DNA from: Bacteroides sp. CAG:1076 | GTDB lineage: Bacteria; Bacteroidota; Bacteroidia; Bacteroidales; Bacteroidaceae | Length of the DNA stretch: 11,895 nucleotides | Assembly: GCA_000436795.1 (NCBI GenBank) | Contig: HF993291.1 | Coordinates: forward strand, 86,665-98,559 | Direction: 5' to 3' | Shown here: one piece after another, positions 1 through 6,636 of the stretch | Layout of the letters: each line of letters begins with the position of its first letter | How positions within the stretch are numbered: the stretch's first letter is position 1 | Program-made: the position numbers and the translations under genes | Notes under the pieces: model-generated | Database searches by the model: none | What the model was told of the DNA's origin: nothing | Seen by the model: the letters and a program-made list of their open reading frames with translations, nothing else

Positions 1-1
1 T

Positions 2-595
2 GTCAAGATTGCCATCAATGCCGGTATCGACATGTCGATGGTGCCCTACGAAGTGAGCTTCTGCGACTACCTGAAAGAACTGGTTCAGGAGGGTGAAGTA
101 CCGATGAGCCGCATCGATGATGCCGTAGCCCGCGTATTGCGCCTGAAATATCGCTTAGGTCTGTTCGACAACCCATACTGGGACATCAAAAAATACAATA
201 AATTCGGCTCAGAGGAATTTACCCGCGTAGCCTTGCAGGCTGCCGAAGAATCGGAAGTGCTGCTGAAGAATGAAGACAACATTCTGCCGCTTGCCAAAGG
301 TACGAAAATCTTGCTTGCCGGTCCGAACGCCAACTCAATGCGCTGCCTCAACGGAGGATGGTCATACAGTTGGCAGGGACATCTGGCCGATCAATGTGCC
401 GGCGCTTACAATACTATTTATGAAGCTCTGTGCAACAAGTATGGCAAGGAGAACATCATTTACGAACCGGGAGGGGATGGTCGTACAGTTGGCAGGGACA
501 TCGTGCCGATGAGTTTGCGGGAGCTTACAATACCATTTACGAAGCTCTGTGCAACAAGTATGGCAAGGAGAACATCATTTACGAACCGGGTGTGA
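2..595 (+). pseudogene. GH3 beta-glucosidase, 5' piece of a frame-broken gene (partial at window start)
   Basis: The reading frame is open from base 2, so the gene starts upstream. The visible part begins just after where the GH3 nucleophile aspartate (SDW-type motif) should lie. It contains [10 protein letters not shown], then [18 protein letters not shown], which is the end of the N-terminal barrel domain. [11 protein letters not shown] (about 270-300) then opens the second GH3 domain, followed by [11 protein letters not shown]. These are typical of periplasmic or exported BglX-like beta-glucosidases that trim beta-linked oligosaccharides. At 472 the frame enters a second, shifted copy of the preceding 119 bp and ends at a stop at 593-595. 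The rest of the protein lies in another frame at 430-1464. Removing either 119-bp copy rejoins the two pieces exactly. The family assignment is firm. Whether the break is real, or comes from strain mixing or assembly, cannot be decided here. Confidence 0.85.
353..590 (+). repeat. Imperfect 119-bp tandem duplication inside the GH3 gene
   Basis: Bases 353-471 are repeated at 472-590 with a period of exactly 119 bp. By my count there are 12 mismatches, all in the first 69 bp; the last 50 bp (422-471 versus 541-590) are identical. Both copies encode the same protein segment ([11 protein letters not shown]...[16 protein letters not shown]). Copy 1 reads LADQCAG and copy 2 RADEFAG, so they look like two alleles or paralogue versions rather than a fresh exact duplication. 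Since 119 is not a multiple of three, the duplication shifts the frame, and losing one unit restores it. Confidence 0.92.
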
Positions 596-1464
596 CTTAT
601 GCTCCTTACAAGAACGACAACTGGTGGGAAGAAAACCAGCCGGAAATCGAAAAATCAGTTGCCGCAGCCAGTCGTGCCGATGTGATTATTGCCTGCATCG
701 GAGAAAACTCTTACTGCGAAACTCCGGGTAATCTGACCAACCTGACCATGTCGGAAAACCAACGCAATCTTGTAAAAGCCCTTGCTGCAACCGGAAAACC
801 CGTTATCCTTGTATTGAATGAAGGCCGCCCACGTATCATCAACGATATTGTTCCGCTGGCAAAAGCGGTAGTCCATGTCATGTTGCCCAGCAACTACGGT
901 GGCGATGCACTTGCCAATCTGCTTGCCGGCGATGCCAACTTCAGTGGCAAGCTGCCTTTCACCTATCCTAAATACATCAACGCTTTGGCTAATTACGACT
1001 ACAAACCTTGCGAAAACATGGGACAGATGGGTGGAAACTACAACTATGATTCGGTAATGGATGTGCAGTGGGAATTCGGTTTCGGATTGAGTTACACGAC
1101 CTACAGCTACTCAAATCTGAAAGTCGACAAGTCCTCGTTTACTGCCGATGATGTGCTGACTGTCAGCGTCGACGTAACCAATACCGGAAAAGTAGCCGGA
1201 AAAGAAAGCATACTTCTCTATTCCAAAGATTTGGTTGCAAGCAGCACTCCCGACAATATCCGCCTGCGCAACTTTGAAAAAGTAGCTCTTAATCCGGGTG
1301 AAACCAAGACCGTAACAATGAAACTGAAGGGAAGTGACCTTGCTTTTGTTGGTTACGATGGCAAATGGCGCCTGGAAAAAGGTGATTTCAAGCTGAAGTG
1401 TGGTAACCAATGGACCGACTTGCAGTGTAGCGAAACAAAAGTTTGGGATACACCTAACCGCTAA
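430..1464 (+). pseudogene. GH3 beta-glucosidase, 3' piece: second GH3 domain and fibronectin-III-like C-terminus
   Basis: This continues the same GH3 gene in a frame shifted by the 119-bp duplication. The first ATG in this frame (430) lies in the first repeat copy and is unlikely to be a real start; authentic protein resumes at about 472 ([17 protein letters not shown]). The GH3 C-terminal alpha/beta sandwich follows ([34 protein letters not shown], then [19 protein letters not shown]). Next comes [17 protein letters not shown] and a fibronectin-III-like domain at about 1110-1450 ([20 protein letters not shown]). The TAA at 1462-1464 is followed about 50 bp later by a strong terminator. Alone this piece lacks the catalytic N-terminal barrel and should be inactive. 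Apart from the duplication the sequence shows no other decay, so the lesion is recent or artefactual. Confidence 0.85.
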
Positions 1465-1512
1465 TCTACGAATAAGGAATTTCTTTCAAAAATTCATAAG
1501 TCGATAAAACCT

Positions 1513-1567
1513 CCCCCGCCTGTCGCAAGAATTAAATTTATTCCACGGCAAAGGCGGGGGATTTTTT
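1513..1567 (+). terminator. Rho-independent terminator after the GH3 gene
   Basis: CCCCCGCC at 1513-1520 pairs with GGCGGGGG at 1553-1560. The stem may extend through TGTCG / CGGCA on the inner side. A run of six T follows immediately at 1562-1567. It lies about 50 bp after the GH3 stop codon and is correctly oriented to end that transcript. Confidence 0.85.
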
Positions 1568-1596
1568 GTACAAATTATTTTTTTATTTGTACAAAT
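1564..1596. promoter_or_regulatory. Two palindromes 21 bp apart (candidate operator)
   Basis: ATTTGTACAAAT, a perfect 12-bp palindrome, lies at 1585-1596. A near copy, TTTTGTACAAAT, lies at 1564-1575 and overlaps the terminator T-run. The centres are 21 bp apart, about two helical turns, which suits cooperative binding of a dimeric repressor. This is inferred from symmetry and spacing alone. The sequence is AT-rich, so chance is possible, and no regulator gene is adjacent. Confidence 0.3.
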
Positions 1597-2018
1597 TTTC
1601 AGAAAACATCGAGAGAAATAAAATCAGATATGCCGGCCTTTCCCGTTCCAAAGCCTTATATCTTTATTTTATAGACATTATTCATGCTTTTTTGCCCTTC
1701 ACGCCCTTCACAAAAAGAAATAACGGTGTATTCTAACATCCCCAGATTCCATTTCGATTGTCACATTCTTCCTAAAAAGAAAGGGGGACATCTTCCTAAA
1801 TATCCTATTACTGAACTCTCAAGGAAAGACCCAATTTTTAGTAAAATCATCATACAAACCAGTTTCACAAGTAATTACTTATTGTAAAAATTTAACAGGT
1901 AAATCATCTGATTATCCAATATATAGCTATATTTGTGTTTAGATAGTAAAAAAACATTCCTATAAAATCAAAGAAACCAACGTTATATCTAATCAGACCT
2001 AAATCCTTCTCTCCATCT
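1568..2018. other. Non-coding interval between the GH3 gene and the exported-protein gene
   Basis: This interval is AT-rich and without a convincing gene. A 67-codon open frame at 1684-1887 has no recognisable domain, signal or ribosome site and an arbitrary-looking composition, so it is not annotated. Apart from the palindrome pair at the left edge and the promoter-like box near 1928, I see only a short direct repeat of CCCTTCAC around 1695-1710. Its length allows for the leader and promoter of the 2019 gene. Confidence 0.5.
1928..1935 (+). promoter_or_regulatory. Candidate Bacteroidales -7 box for the 2019 gene
   Basis: TATATTTG matches the Bacteroides -7 consensus TAnnTTTG. No clear -33 TTTG element is present about 20 bp upstream. 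It would give a leader of roughly 75-80 bases before the ATG at 2019. This is a motif match only. Confidence 0.35.
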
Positions 2019-2771
2019 ATGAAAAGACAAAATCTTGCAGTAATTATTCTGCTTATCATCGGTATACTGCCGTTAGCTGCACAAAACGAAACCTCCTCCT
2101 CCTCACAAAAGGAAATACAAAAAATAACATCCGTACGGCATCCGTTCCTCATGTCGTTTTCCATCGGCCCCAATTTCAATACCGGAGGAAGTGACTATCC
2201 GGAATATTTCGGCTCACGTGCAGATGTTGCTACCCAATTCGACTGGCGGATGTCCGTAGGATTCGCACGCCATTGGAATGCTTATCTGGATATCGGACTG
2301 AGTTTTTTCAAAATCCGGACTGACGATTTGTCGACCAACATCGCCCAAGCCTTAGGTGATAAATTGTTTCCCGGATTGAGCAAAATAAAACCTGCTGCAA
2401 GTATAGGTATCGGTTATACGGCAGAAATGGGCAGATGGCAGTTAATGCCAAGAGTCGGTATAGGACGCATGAGTGCCGGAGGCTCTGAAAAAACTCAAAC
2501 CATCGAAGAAACAACATACAAGCTTGAGATAAGCCGCTCGTCTACATTCCTCAACCCCGGAATAGCAGCAGGTTACCGTACCTCCAATCTGTGCAGCATT
2601 ATTCTGGATGTCAGCTATCGTTGTCCATTACAAGACTGTAAAACGACCTATACTGTTACAGAACCCGATCTGACCTCTACAACAAAAACCGTAAATTCCC
2701 GCTCATGGGCAAACGACCTCAGCGTTTCTGTCGGTATTCAGTTGCATATGAGATTGGACAAAAAAAGATAA
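2019..2771 (+). CDS. Exported protein of unknown function, probable outer-membrane beta-barrel
   Basis: The 250-residue product begins with a clear signal peptide: MKRQ, a hydrophobic stretch at about 6-20, and an LAAQ/N cleavage region near 22. A Ser-rich linker (26-29) follows. From about 42 onward there are alternating hydrophobic/aromatic strands separated by polar turns (for example LMSFSIGPNFN, AYLDIGLSFF, ASIGIGYTAEMG, LSVSVGIQLHM), as in small eight-strand outer-membrane barrels. The C-terminus is RLDKKR and not a terminal aromatic, which is atypical for a canonical barrel. Two cysteines (192, 202) and a third (207) lie in the last third. I cannot assign a family or substrate. It appears monocistronic: a long leader region lies upstream, and the next gene is convergent. 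The ATG at 2019 is chosen because the signal peptide starts there. Confidence 0.75.
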   Translation: MKRQNLAVIILLIIGILPLAAQNETSSSSQKEIQKITSVRHPFLMSFSIGPNFNTGGSDYPEYFGSRADVATQFDWRMSVGFARHWNAYLDIGLSFFKIRTDDLSTNIAQALGDKLFPGLSKIKPAASIGIGYTAEMGRWQLMPRVGIGRMSAGGSEKTQTIEETTYKLEISRSSTFLNPGIAAGYRTSNLCSIILDVSYRCPLQDCKTTYTVTEPDLTSTTKTVNSRSWANDLSVSVGIQLHMRLDKKR

Positions 2772-2780
2772 AAGCAAAAA

Positions 2781-2816
2781 TTTTCCCCAGCCGGACCAAA
2801 ATCCAGCCGGGGAAAA
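2781..2816 (-). terminator. Hairpin terminating the sigma-factor operon
   Basis: TTTTCCCC (2781-2788) pairs with GGGGAAAA (2809-2816). Inside, a symmetric AGCC/AGCC internal loop and a GGA/TCC pair close the tip. On the minus strand the stem is followed by TTTTTGCTTTTA, the U-rich tail expected of an intrinsic terminator. On the plus strand no U-tract follows. It therefore mainly ends the minus-strand transcript of the 2860-3935 genes, and perhaps weakly the 2019 gene. Confidence 0.7.
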
Positions 2817-2859
2817 CAATAACCAGAAAACCGGAAAGATAATCAAGAGAAGCAATTAC

Positions 2860-3444
2860 TTAATTATCCTTGGTATATTCTTCGATGTCACGAATGGCCT
2901 CCTTTGCTTTACGCCGTACATGGATACAATGAAAAACACCTCCGGCAGCTCCCAAAACAAAGCCAACACTTCCTCCGTAGCATATCATTTCGCCTCCAAC
3001 TTTCGGATAACTTTCAAACATAAACCAAACAATCCAGCACAAAGCAAACGGAATGCCGAAATAAAGCCACTTCAGATTCAGTTGGTTCATGCGTACCAAC
3101 GCCTTACTGATATCCAACAAATTGCCTGCCGATATACAATCGATACTAACTCCCTTGTGACTATATCGCTGGTAAAATCCGGCTATAATCAAAAAAACGG
3201 AAGTAAAGACGCAGAAAATCCACGAATATCCCATCAGCAAGAAAAATGTATTACAGTAAACAAGCGCAAAGACTATCAAAAAATACATGAACTTCTTCTT
3301 CCGGTTGATATAGGAAACCTTATCCTGTGTAGAATGTCTGATTAAGTTCTCACTAACAATTATTTCTTTGGCCAGCTTGTCCTTCAGCAAATGAATCTGT
3401 TGCTTCATCTCGTCTAACTCAAATTTATCTGCATGATTTTCCAT
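2860..3444 (-). CDS. Four-helix membrane protein with N-terminal coiled coil, sigma-factor partner
   Basis: The product has 194 residues. Residues about 5-48 are charged and heptad-like (ELDEMKQQIHLLKDKLAKE), suggesting a cytoplasmic coiled coil. Two hydrophobic hairpins follow, at about 53-70 / 73-91 and 125-143 / 153-171. The C-terminus is basic then acidic (HVRRKAKEAIRDIEEYTKDN), so both ends are probably cytoplasmic. The start codon lies 11 bp after the sigma gene's stop, so they are almost certainly co-transcribed. Membrane proteins of this layout are common next to ECF sigma genes in Bacteroides. A role in holding or tuning the sigma factor is inferred from position. No zinc-binding anti-sigma motif, FecR domain or TonB-signalling feature is visible. 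I do not recognise a named family. Confidence 0.8.
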   Translation of the reverse strand: MENHADKFELDEMKQQIHLLKDKLAKEIIVSENLIRHSTQDKVSYINRKKKFMYFLIVFALVYCNTFFLLMGYSWIFCVFTSVFLIIAGFYQRYSHKGVSIDCISAGNLLDISKALVRMNQLNLKWLYFGIPFALCWIVWFMFESYPKVGGEMICYGGSVGFVLGAAGGVFHCIHVRRKAKEAIRDIEEYTKDN

Positions 3445-3455
3445 GATAGTACATT

Positions 3456-3935
3456 TTAATGGTTCGACATTTTTTTCAATTCCTCCTTGATACGATACAA
3501 ACGTACAGATACGTTCTTGGTAGATATTCCGACAATCGCTCCTATTTCTTCGTAGCTCATGTTTTCAAGCCACAACAAAACGATAGCACGATCGAAAGGG
3601 TTCAGCCGGTGAATGCGGTCGTAGAGCAGACGAATCTGTCGGGAACTCTCATCTTTATCCTCAAAAAGATTGATGTCCATAGTCAGAGGAACAACAGCCC
3701 GCCTTTTCTTTTTCCGCTCACATGAAATGCAAGTATTAAAACTCACCTTCCAAATCCATGTATTGACGTTGCTGAGATTCTTAAAAGAATCATATCCTTT
3801 CCAAAGATTGATAAGTACTTCCTGAAAGAGATCGCTCACTTCATCGGAATCCTTCGAGAACATAAAACATACAGTATAAATGGTACTTTTATGTTCTTTC
3901 ACCATTTGCGCAAATGCAGTATCCAATATTTCCAT
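3456..3935 (-). CDS. ECF-type RNA polymerase sigma factor
   Basis: The product has 159 residues, normal for a minimal ECF sigma factor with only regions 2 and 4. Region 2 spans about 8-75: YTVCFMFSKDSDEVSDLFQEV is the core-binding helix, and NTWIWKVSFNTCISCERKKKR covers the -10 recognition and melting part. Region 4 spans about 105-155: LNPFDRAIVLLWLENMSYEE, then the helix-turn-helix IGAIVGISTKNVSVRLYRIK that would contact the -35 element. It directs RNA polymerase to its own promoter set. The gene is first in a two-gene unit with the downstream membrane protein. There is no FecR-like anti-sigma and the neighbouring receptor has no signalling domain, so this is probably not a FecI-type surface-signalling system. 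The target genes cannot be read from the window. Confidence 0.95.
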   Translation of the reverse strand: MEILDTAFAQMVKEHKSTIYTVCFMFSKDSDEVSDLFQEVLINLWKGYDSFKNLSNVNTWIWKVSFNTCISCERKKKRRAVVPLTMDINLFEDKDESSRQIRLLYDRIHRLNPFDRAIVLLWLENMSYEEIGAIVGISTKNVSVRLYRIKEELKKMSNH

Positions 3936-3990
3936 ATCGTATGAATTTATTTTTTGACCATTAGACGCCTATACTATCACAAAAACTACA

Positions 3991-4020
3991 CAAAAGTAGA
4001 TACTTTTTTAAAGAAGATAC
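3991..4020 (-). promoter_or_regulatory. Candidate promoter of the sigma-factor operon
   Basis: On the minus strand, TACTTTTG (3998-3991) matches the TAnnTTTG -7 box and would give a leader of about 50 bases. GTATCT occurs twice on the same strand (4020-4015 and 4003-3998), 17 bp apart, and the second copy overlaps the box; such spacing could be a regulatory site. An 8-bp inverted repeat, AGTAGATA / TATCTACT (3995-4002 / 4034-4041), encloses the area. All of this rests on motif inspection. Confidence 0.4.
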
Positions 4021-4059
4021 ATATTACGCATGATATCTACTCTCAACTTATCTACCTAT

Positions 4060-6543
4060 TCAATCATCCTCATCGTCATCTCCCGACAAATAAGTCAGGA
4101 AAGCCGAACGACGTAAAGGTGGATAAGGTGTCAAACTACCTTTTAAACCATACCACAACACTTGATTAAATTCCACATCCGGAACATTATCTTCAATTGT
4201 AAAATCATACTTTTCACATATAGCTTGCCATTTACTATGCTCGTGATTCACTTCATTCATATCAACCTGAGCAGGCAGACAGTCGAAAGAAGTCGTATCA
4301 GCTTCTGAAGTAAAGCAACGCCACATCAAGCGTGCTCCTGCATCGTGTTGAGTCATCGGAGGCAAGCCCAATATTCTTTCCATAGTAAGCAACATAGAAG
4401 TAGTCGTATAAGGCGTATGGTCTACAAATCCTCGTTTGACAAATCCACCGGCAAGATAAGCCGTACTACGATGAGCATCCACATGATCGGAACCATTCTG
4501 AGCATCGTCTTCAATAATAAAAACAGCCGTTTCCTTCCAAATAGGAGAATGGCTCAGGTAATCGATCAGCATTCCTACGGCAAGGTCATTATCCGCCACA
4601 TGCGCATAAGGAGTCGGACGATGCAACTTCATACCTTCAGTATGGTCGTTACCTATACGAATCGTATTGAAACGGGGTACACATCCTATCGCAAGCAATG
4701 AATCGAAATCCGCCTTCCAGACATTGATACGAGCCGTATCACGAACATCCAAGGTAAAAGGAGCAAATGCAGGACAGAAATGTCCCTTAAGTGAAGGAAT
4801 GGATGCCACAACACCTGCTTTGGTCTGGTTGACAAACTCTCCATAAGAACGATAGCTGACTCCATGAGCCTGACACAAATCCCAAAAGAAACCCGTTTTA
4901 TTGTTCCCCATGTGATGACCGCCTTCACCGGAATAGACATCCCCGCGTCCACTGTAATTGGTAGGCCATGTCTTTTCCAGATAATCGTTCGCATACCCTC
5001 CCATAGTCCAATTGTGTCCGTCACAACTCACTTCCGCATTGACATAAAAGTTATCCAGCAAGACAAACGTTTCTGCCAGCTTATGCTGATTGGGAGTAAC
5101 CTTCCGCCCAAAAAGAGTCAGTGTAGAATCCCCGTTTCCTTCGGGTAAATCACCTAAGACCTGATCGTAGGTACGATTTTCCTTGATGACATAAAATACA
5201 TATTTAATAGGACTGGCTTGCGACGCATCGACAGGTATCGGATTTCCCGGTTCTATACAATCCTGATCCGCCCGGTTCGTTTGGAAAGGAGTATTATCGA
5301 AAACCTGCCGGGTGTAACGCTCAAGTTGTGCTTCATCGGGCATATCGATGATGGAAAGAGCTCCTAAAAAGAGTCCGGCAATATACTGAACATTCTTCGT
5401 ATGATTGAGATCTCCCTTATGATGTTCAAACTGTTGCTGACGCGAAATAGGACGAGGACCTTCCGGATTTGCCTGTGAAGACAGGCCCTTTCCATTTGTC
5501 ACCCACAACTTGTTGCCTGTACATTTTACATTGGTAGGATACCATCCTACCGGAATGAAGCCCATGGCACGACTTTGTCCGGGACGACTGATATCGAACA
5601 ATGTAACGCAATTATTATCGGCATTGGCTACAGACAGCACACGTCCATGGCCTGCAAGACACAGCCCGTTAGTCGTACTGCCGGAAAGCGCATCATGGTA
5701 TATGGCTGCATTGAGTGTTTCCTCTACACGACAGGTTCCAAGATTAACGACCGACACAGTATTGTCATTAGCATTGGCTACAAACAGACGCTTGCCGTCA
5801 GCATCAAGACATATCTCATTGGGATGACTGCCCACCGGAATGCGATGGATAAACTGTTGCCCTGCTACATCCCATACCAACACTTCATCAGCTCCCCAGC
5901 ACGAGATATAAGCATATTTCCCCGTTCTGGAAAAAATCACTTCATACCCCTCGCCTCCTAACGGTACCTTATTCTCCAGTTTTTTCGATACCGTATCGTA
6001 TATATAAAGACTGTTATCCCAGCGAGTAACGACATAAAGCAGATGTTGATCGGGATGCATGGCAATGCCTGCGGGAGAAATCTGTTCGGGCCAGGGTTTT
6101 CCCATCACAATACTATCACTCAATGTAAGATTACCCTGATCTGATATGGAAAAGATTTTAATTTTGTTTTCATTTCCTGCCGATGCATACAAACGCGTAT
6201 TGTCATTCGAAAAGCACAATCCATACCAGCTACTTGAAATCGAAACATCGGCACAAGGTTTTTCGTGTACAACATCAATCAGCTGTATACACTGGCGTCC
6301 GTAACCATTATTGGTGACAGCCAGCCAACGCCCGTCGGGAGATAATGCCATATTAAGCGGAAGATCGCCCAATGGAATATGTTTACCAGCTGGAGTCAAC
6401 CGCCATCCGTTCGGCAACATGACAGGATTCTGCACTGCCTGCCCCCACACTGCGGCAACCGATAGCCAGGGTAAAAATAACAGAAGGAGCTTCTTGCCCC
6501 AATAACTTCTGTGTATCCCGTTTGCAAAACAATTCATTTTCAA
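4060..6543 (-). CDS. Exported YncE-like beta-propeller / alkaline-phosphatase-superfamily phosphoesterase
   Basis: The 827-residue product has two domains. Residues about 17-35 are a signal sequence (KKLLLLFLPWLSVAAVWGQ). Residues about 60-350 hold repeated YVTN/YncE-type propeller blades (for example MALSPDGRWLAVTNNG, IAMHPDQHLLYVVTRWDNSL, ICLDADGKRLFVANANDNTV). Residues about 445-740 are a phosphoesterase domain of the alkaline-phosphatase superfamily: YVIKENRTYDQVLGD, then EVSCDGHNWTMGGYANDY, IRIGNDHTEG, and IEDDAQNGSDHVDAHRS, whose Asp/His residues look like metal ligands. The protein ends in an acidic DDDEDD tail. It should cleave a phosphomonoester or diester outside the cytoplasm; the substrate is unknown. 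It follows the TonB-dependent receptor gene by 93 bp on the same strand, so the two probably share an operon and a substrate. The start at 6543 gives a slightly long signal n-region; a slightly later start is possible. Confidence 0.9.
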   Translation of the reverse strand: MKMNCFANGIHRSYWGKKLLLLFLPWLSVAAVWGQAVQNPVMLPNGWRLTPAGKHIPLGDLPLNMALSPDGRWLAVTNNGYGRQCIQLIDVVHEKPCADVSISSSWYGLCFSNDNTRLYASAGNENKIKIFSISDQGNLTLSDSIVMGKPWPEQISPAGIAMHPDQHLLYVVTRWDNSLYIYDTVSKKLENKVPLGGEGYEVIFSRTGKYAYISCWGADEVLVWDVAGQQFIHRIPVGSHPNEICLDADGKRLFVANANDNTVSVVNLGTCRVEETLNAAIYHDALSGSTTNGLCLAGHGRVLSVANADNNCVTLFDISRPGQSRAMGFIPVGWYPTNVKCTGNKLWVTNGKGLSSQANPEGPRPISRQQQFEHHKGDLNHTKNVQYIAGLFLGALSIIDMPDEAQLERYTRQVFDNTPFQTNRADQDCIEPGNPIPVDASQASPIKYVFYVIKENRTYDQVLGDLPEGNGDSTLTLFGRKVTPNQHKLAETFVLLDNFYVNAEVSCDGHNWTMGGYANDYLEKTWPTNYSGRGDVYSGEGGHHMGNNKTGFFWDLCQAHGVSYRSYGEFVNQTKAGVVASIPSLKGHFCPAFAPFTLDVRDTARINVWKADFDSLLAIGCVPRFNTIRIGNDHTEGMKLHRPTPYAHVADNDLAVGMLIDYLSHSPIWKETAVFIIEDDAQNGSDHVDAHRSTAYLAGGFVKRGFVDHTPYTTTSMLLTMERILGLPPMTQHDAGARLMWRCFTSEADTTSFDCLPAQVDMNEVNHEHSKWQAICEKYDFTIEDNVPDVEFNQVLWYGLKGSLTPYPPLRRSAFLTYLSGDDDEDD

Positions 6544-6574
6544 ATGAGTCTTGATAAAAAATTAAAAATTCAGA

Positions 6575-6612
6575 AAACAACACAACCGACAGACCACACA
6601 GAGTCTGCCGGT
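6575..6612 (-). terminator. Hairpin with U-rich tail between the receptor and phosphoesterase genes
   Basis: On the minus strand, ACCGGCAGAC (6612-6603) pairs with GTCTGTCGGT (6594-6585): ten pairs including one G-U, with an 8-base loop. TGTGTTGTTTTC follows. Its place 25 bp past the receptor stop suggests a partial terminator that lowers expression of the phosphoesterase relative to the receptor. The tail contains G residues, so it may be leaky. No separate promoter for the phosphoesterase is evident in the 93-bp gap. Confidence 0.65.
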
Positions 6613-6636
6613 ACAAAAAAGGTTTTATAAATAAAA

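Noticed and set aside
1684..1887. 67-codon plus-strand open frame
   Set aside because: No domain, no export signal, no start context and skewed composition in an AT-rich intergenic region; most likely chance.
2920..3345. 141-codon plus-strand open frame opposite the membrane-protein gene
   Set aside because: Antisense shadow of a gene with clear membrane helices and operon context; the translated product is low-complexity polar sequence.
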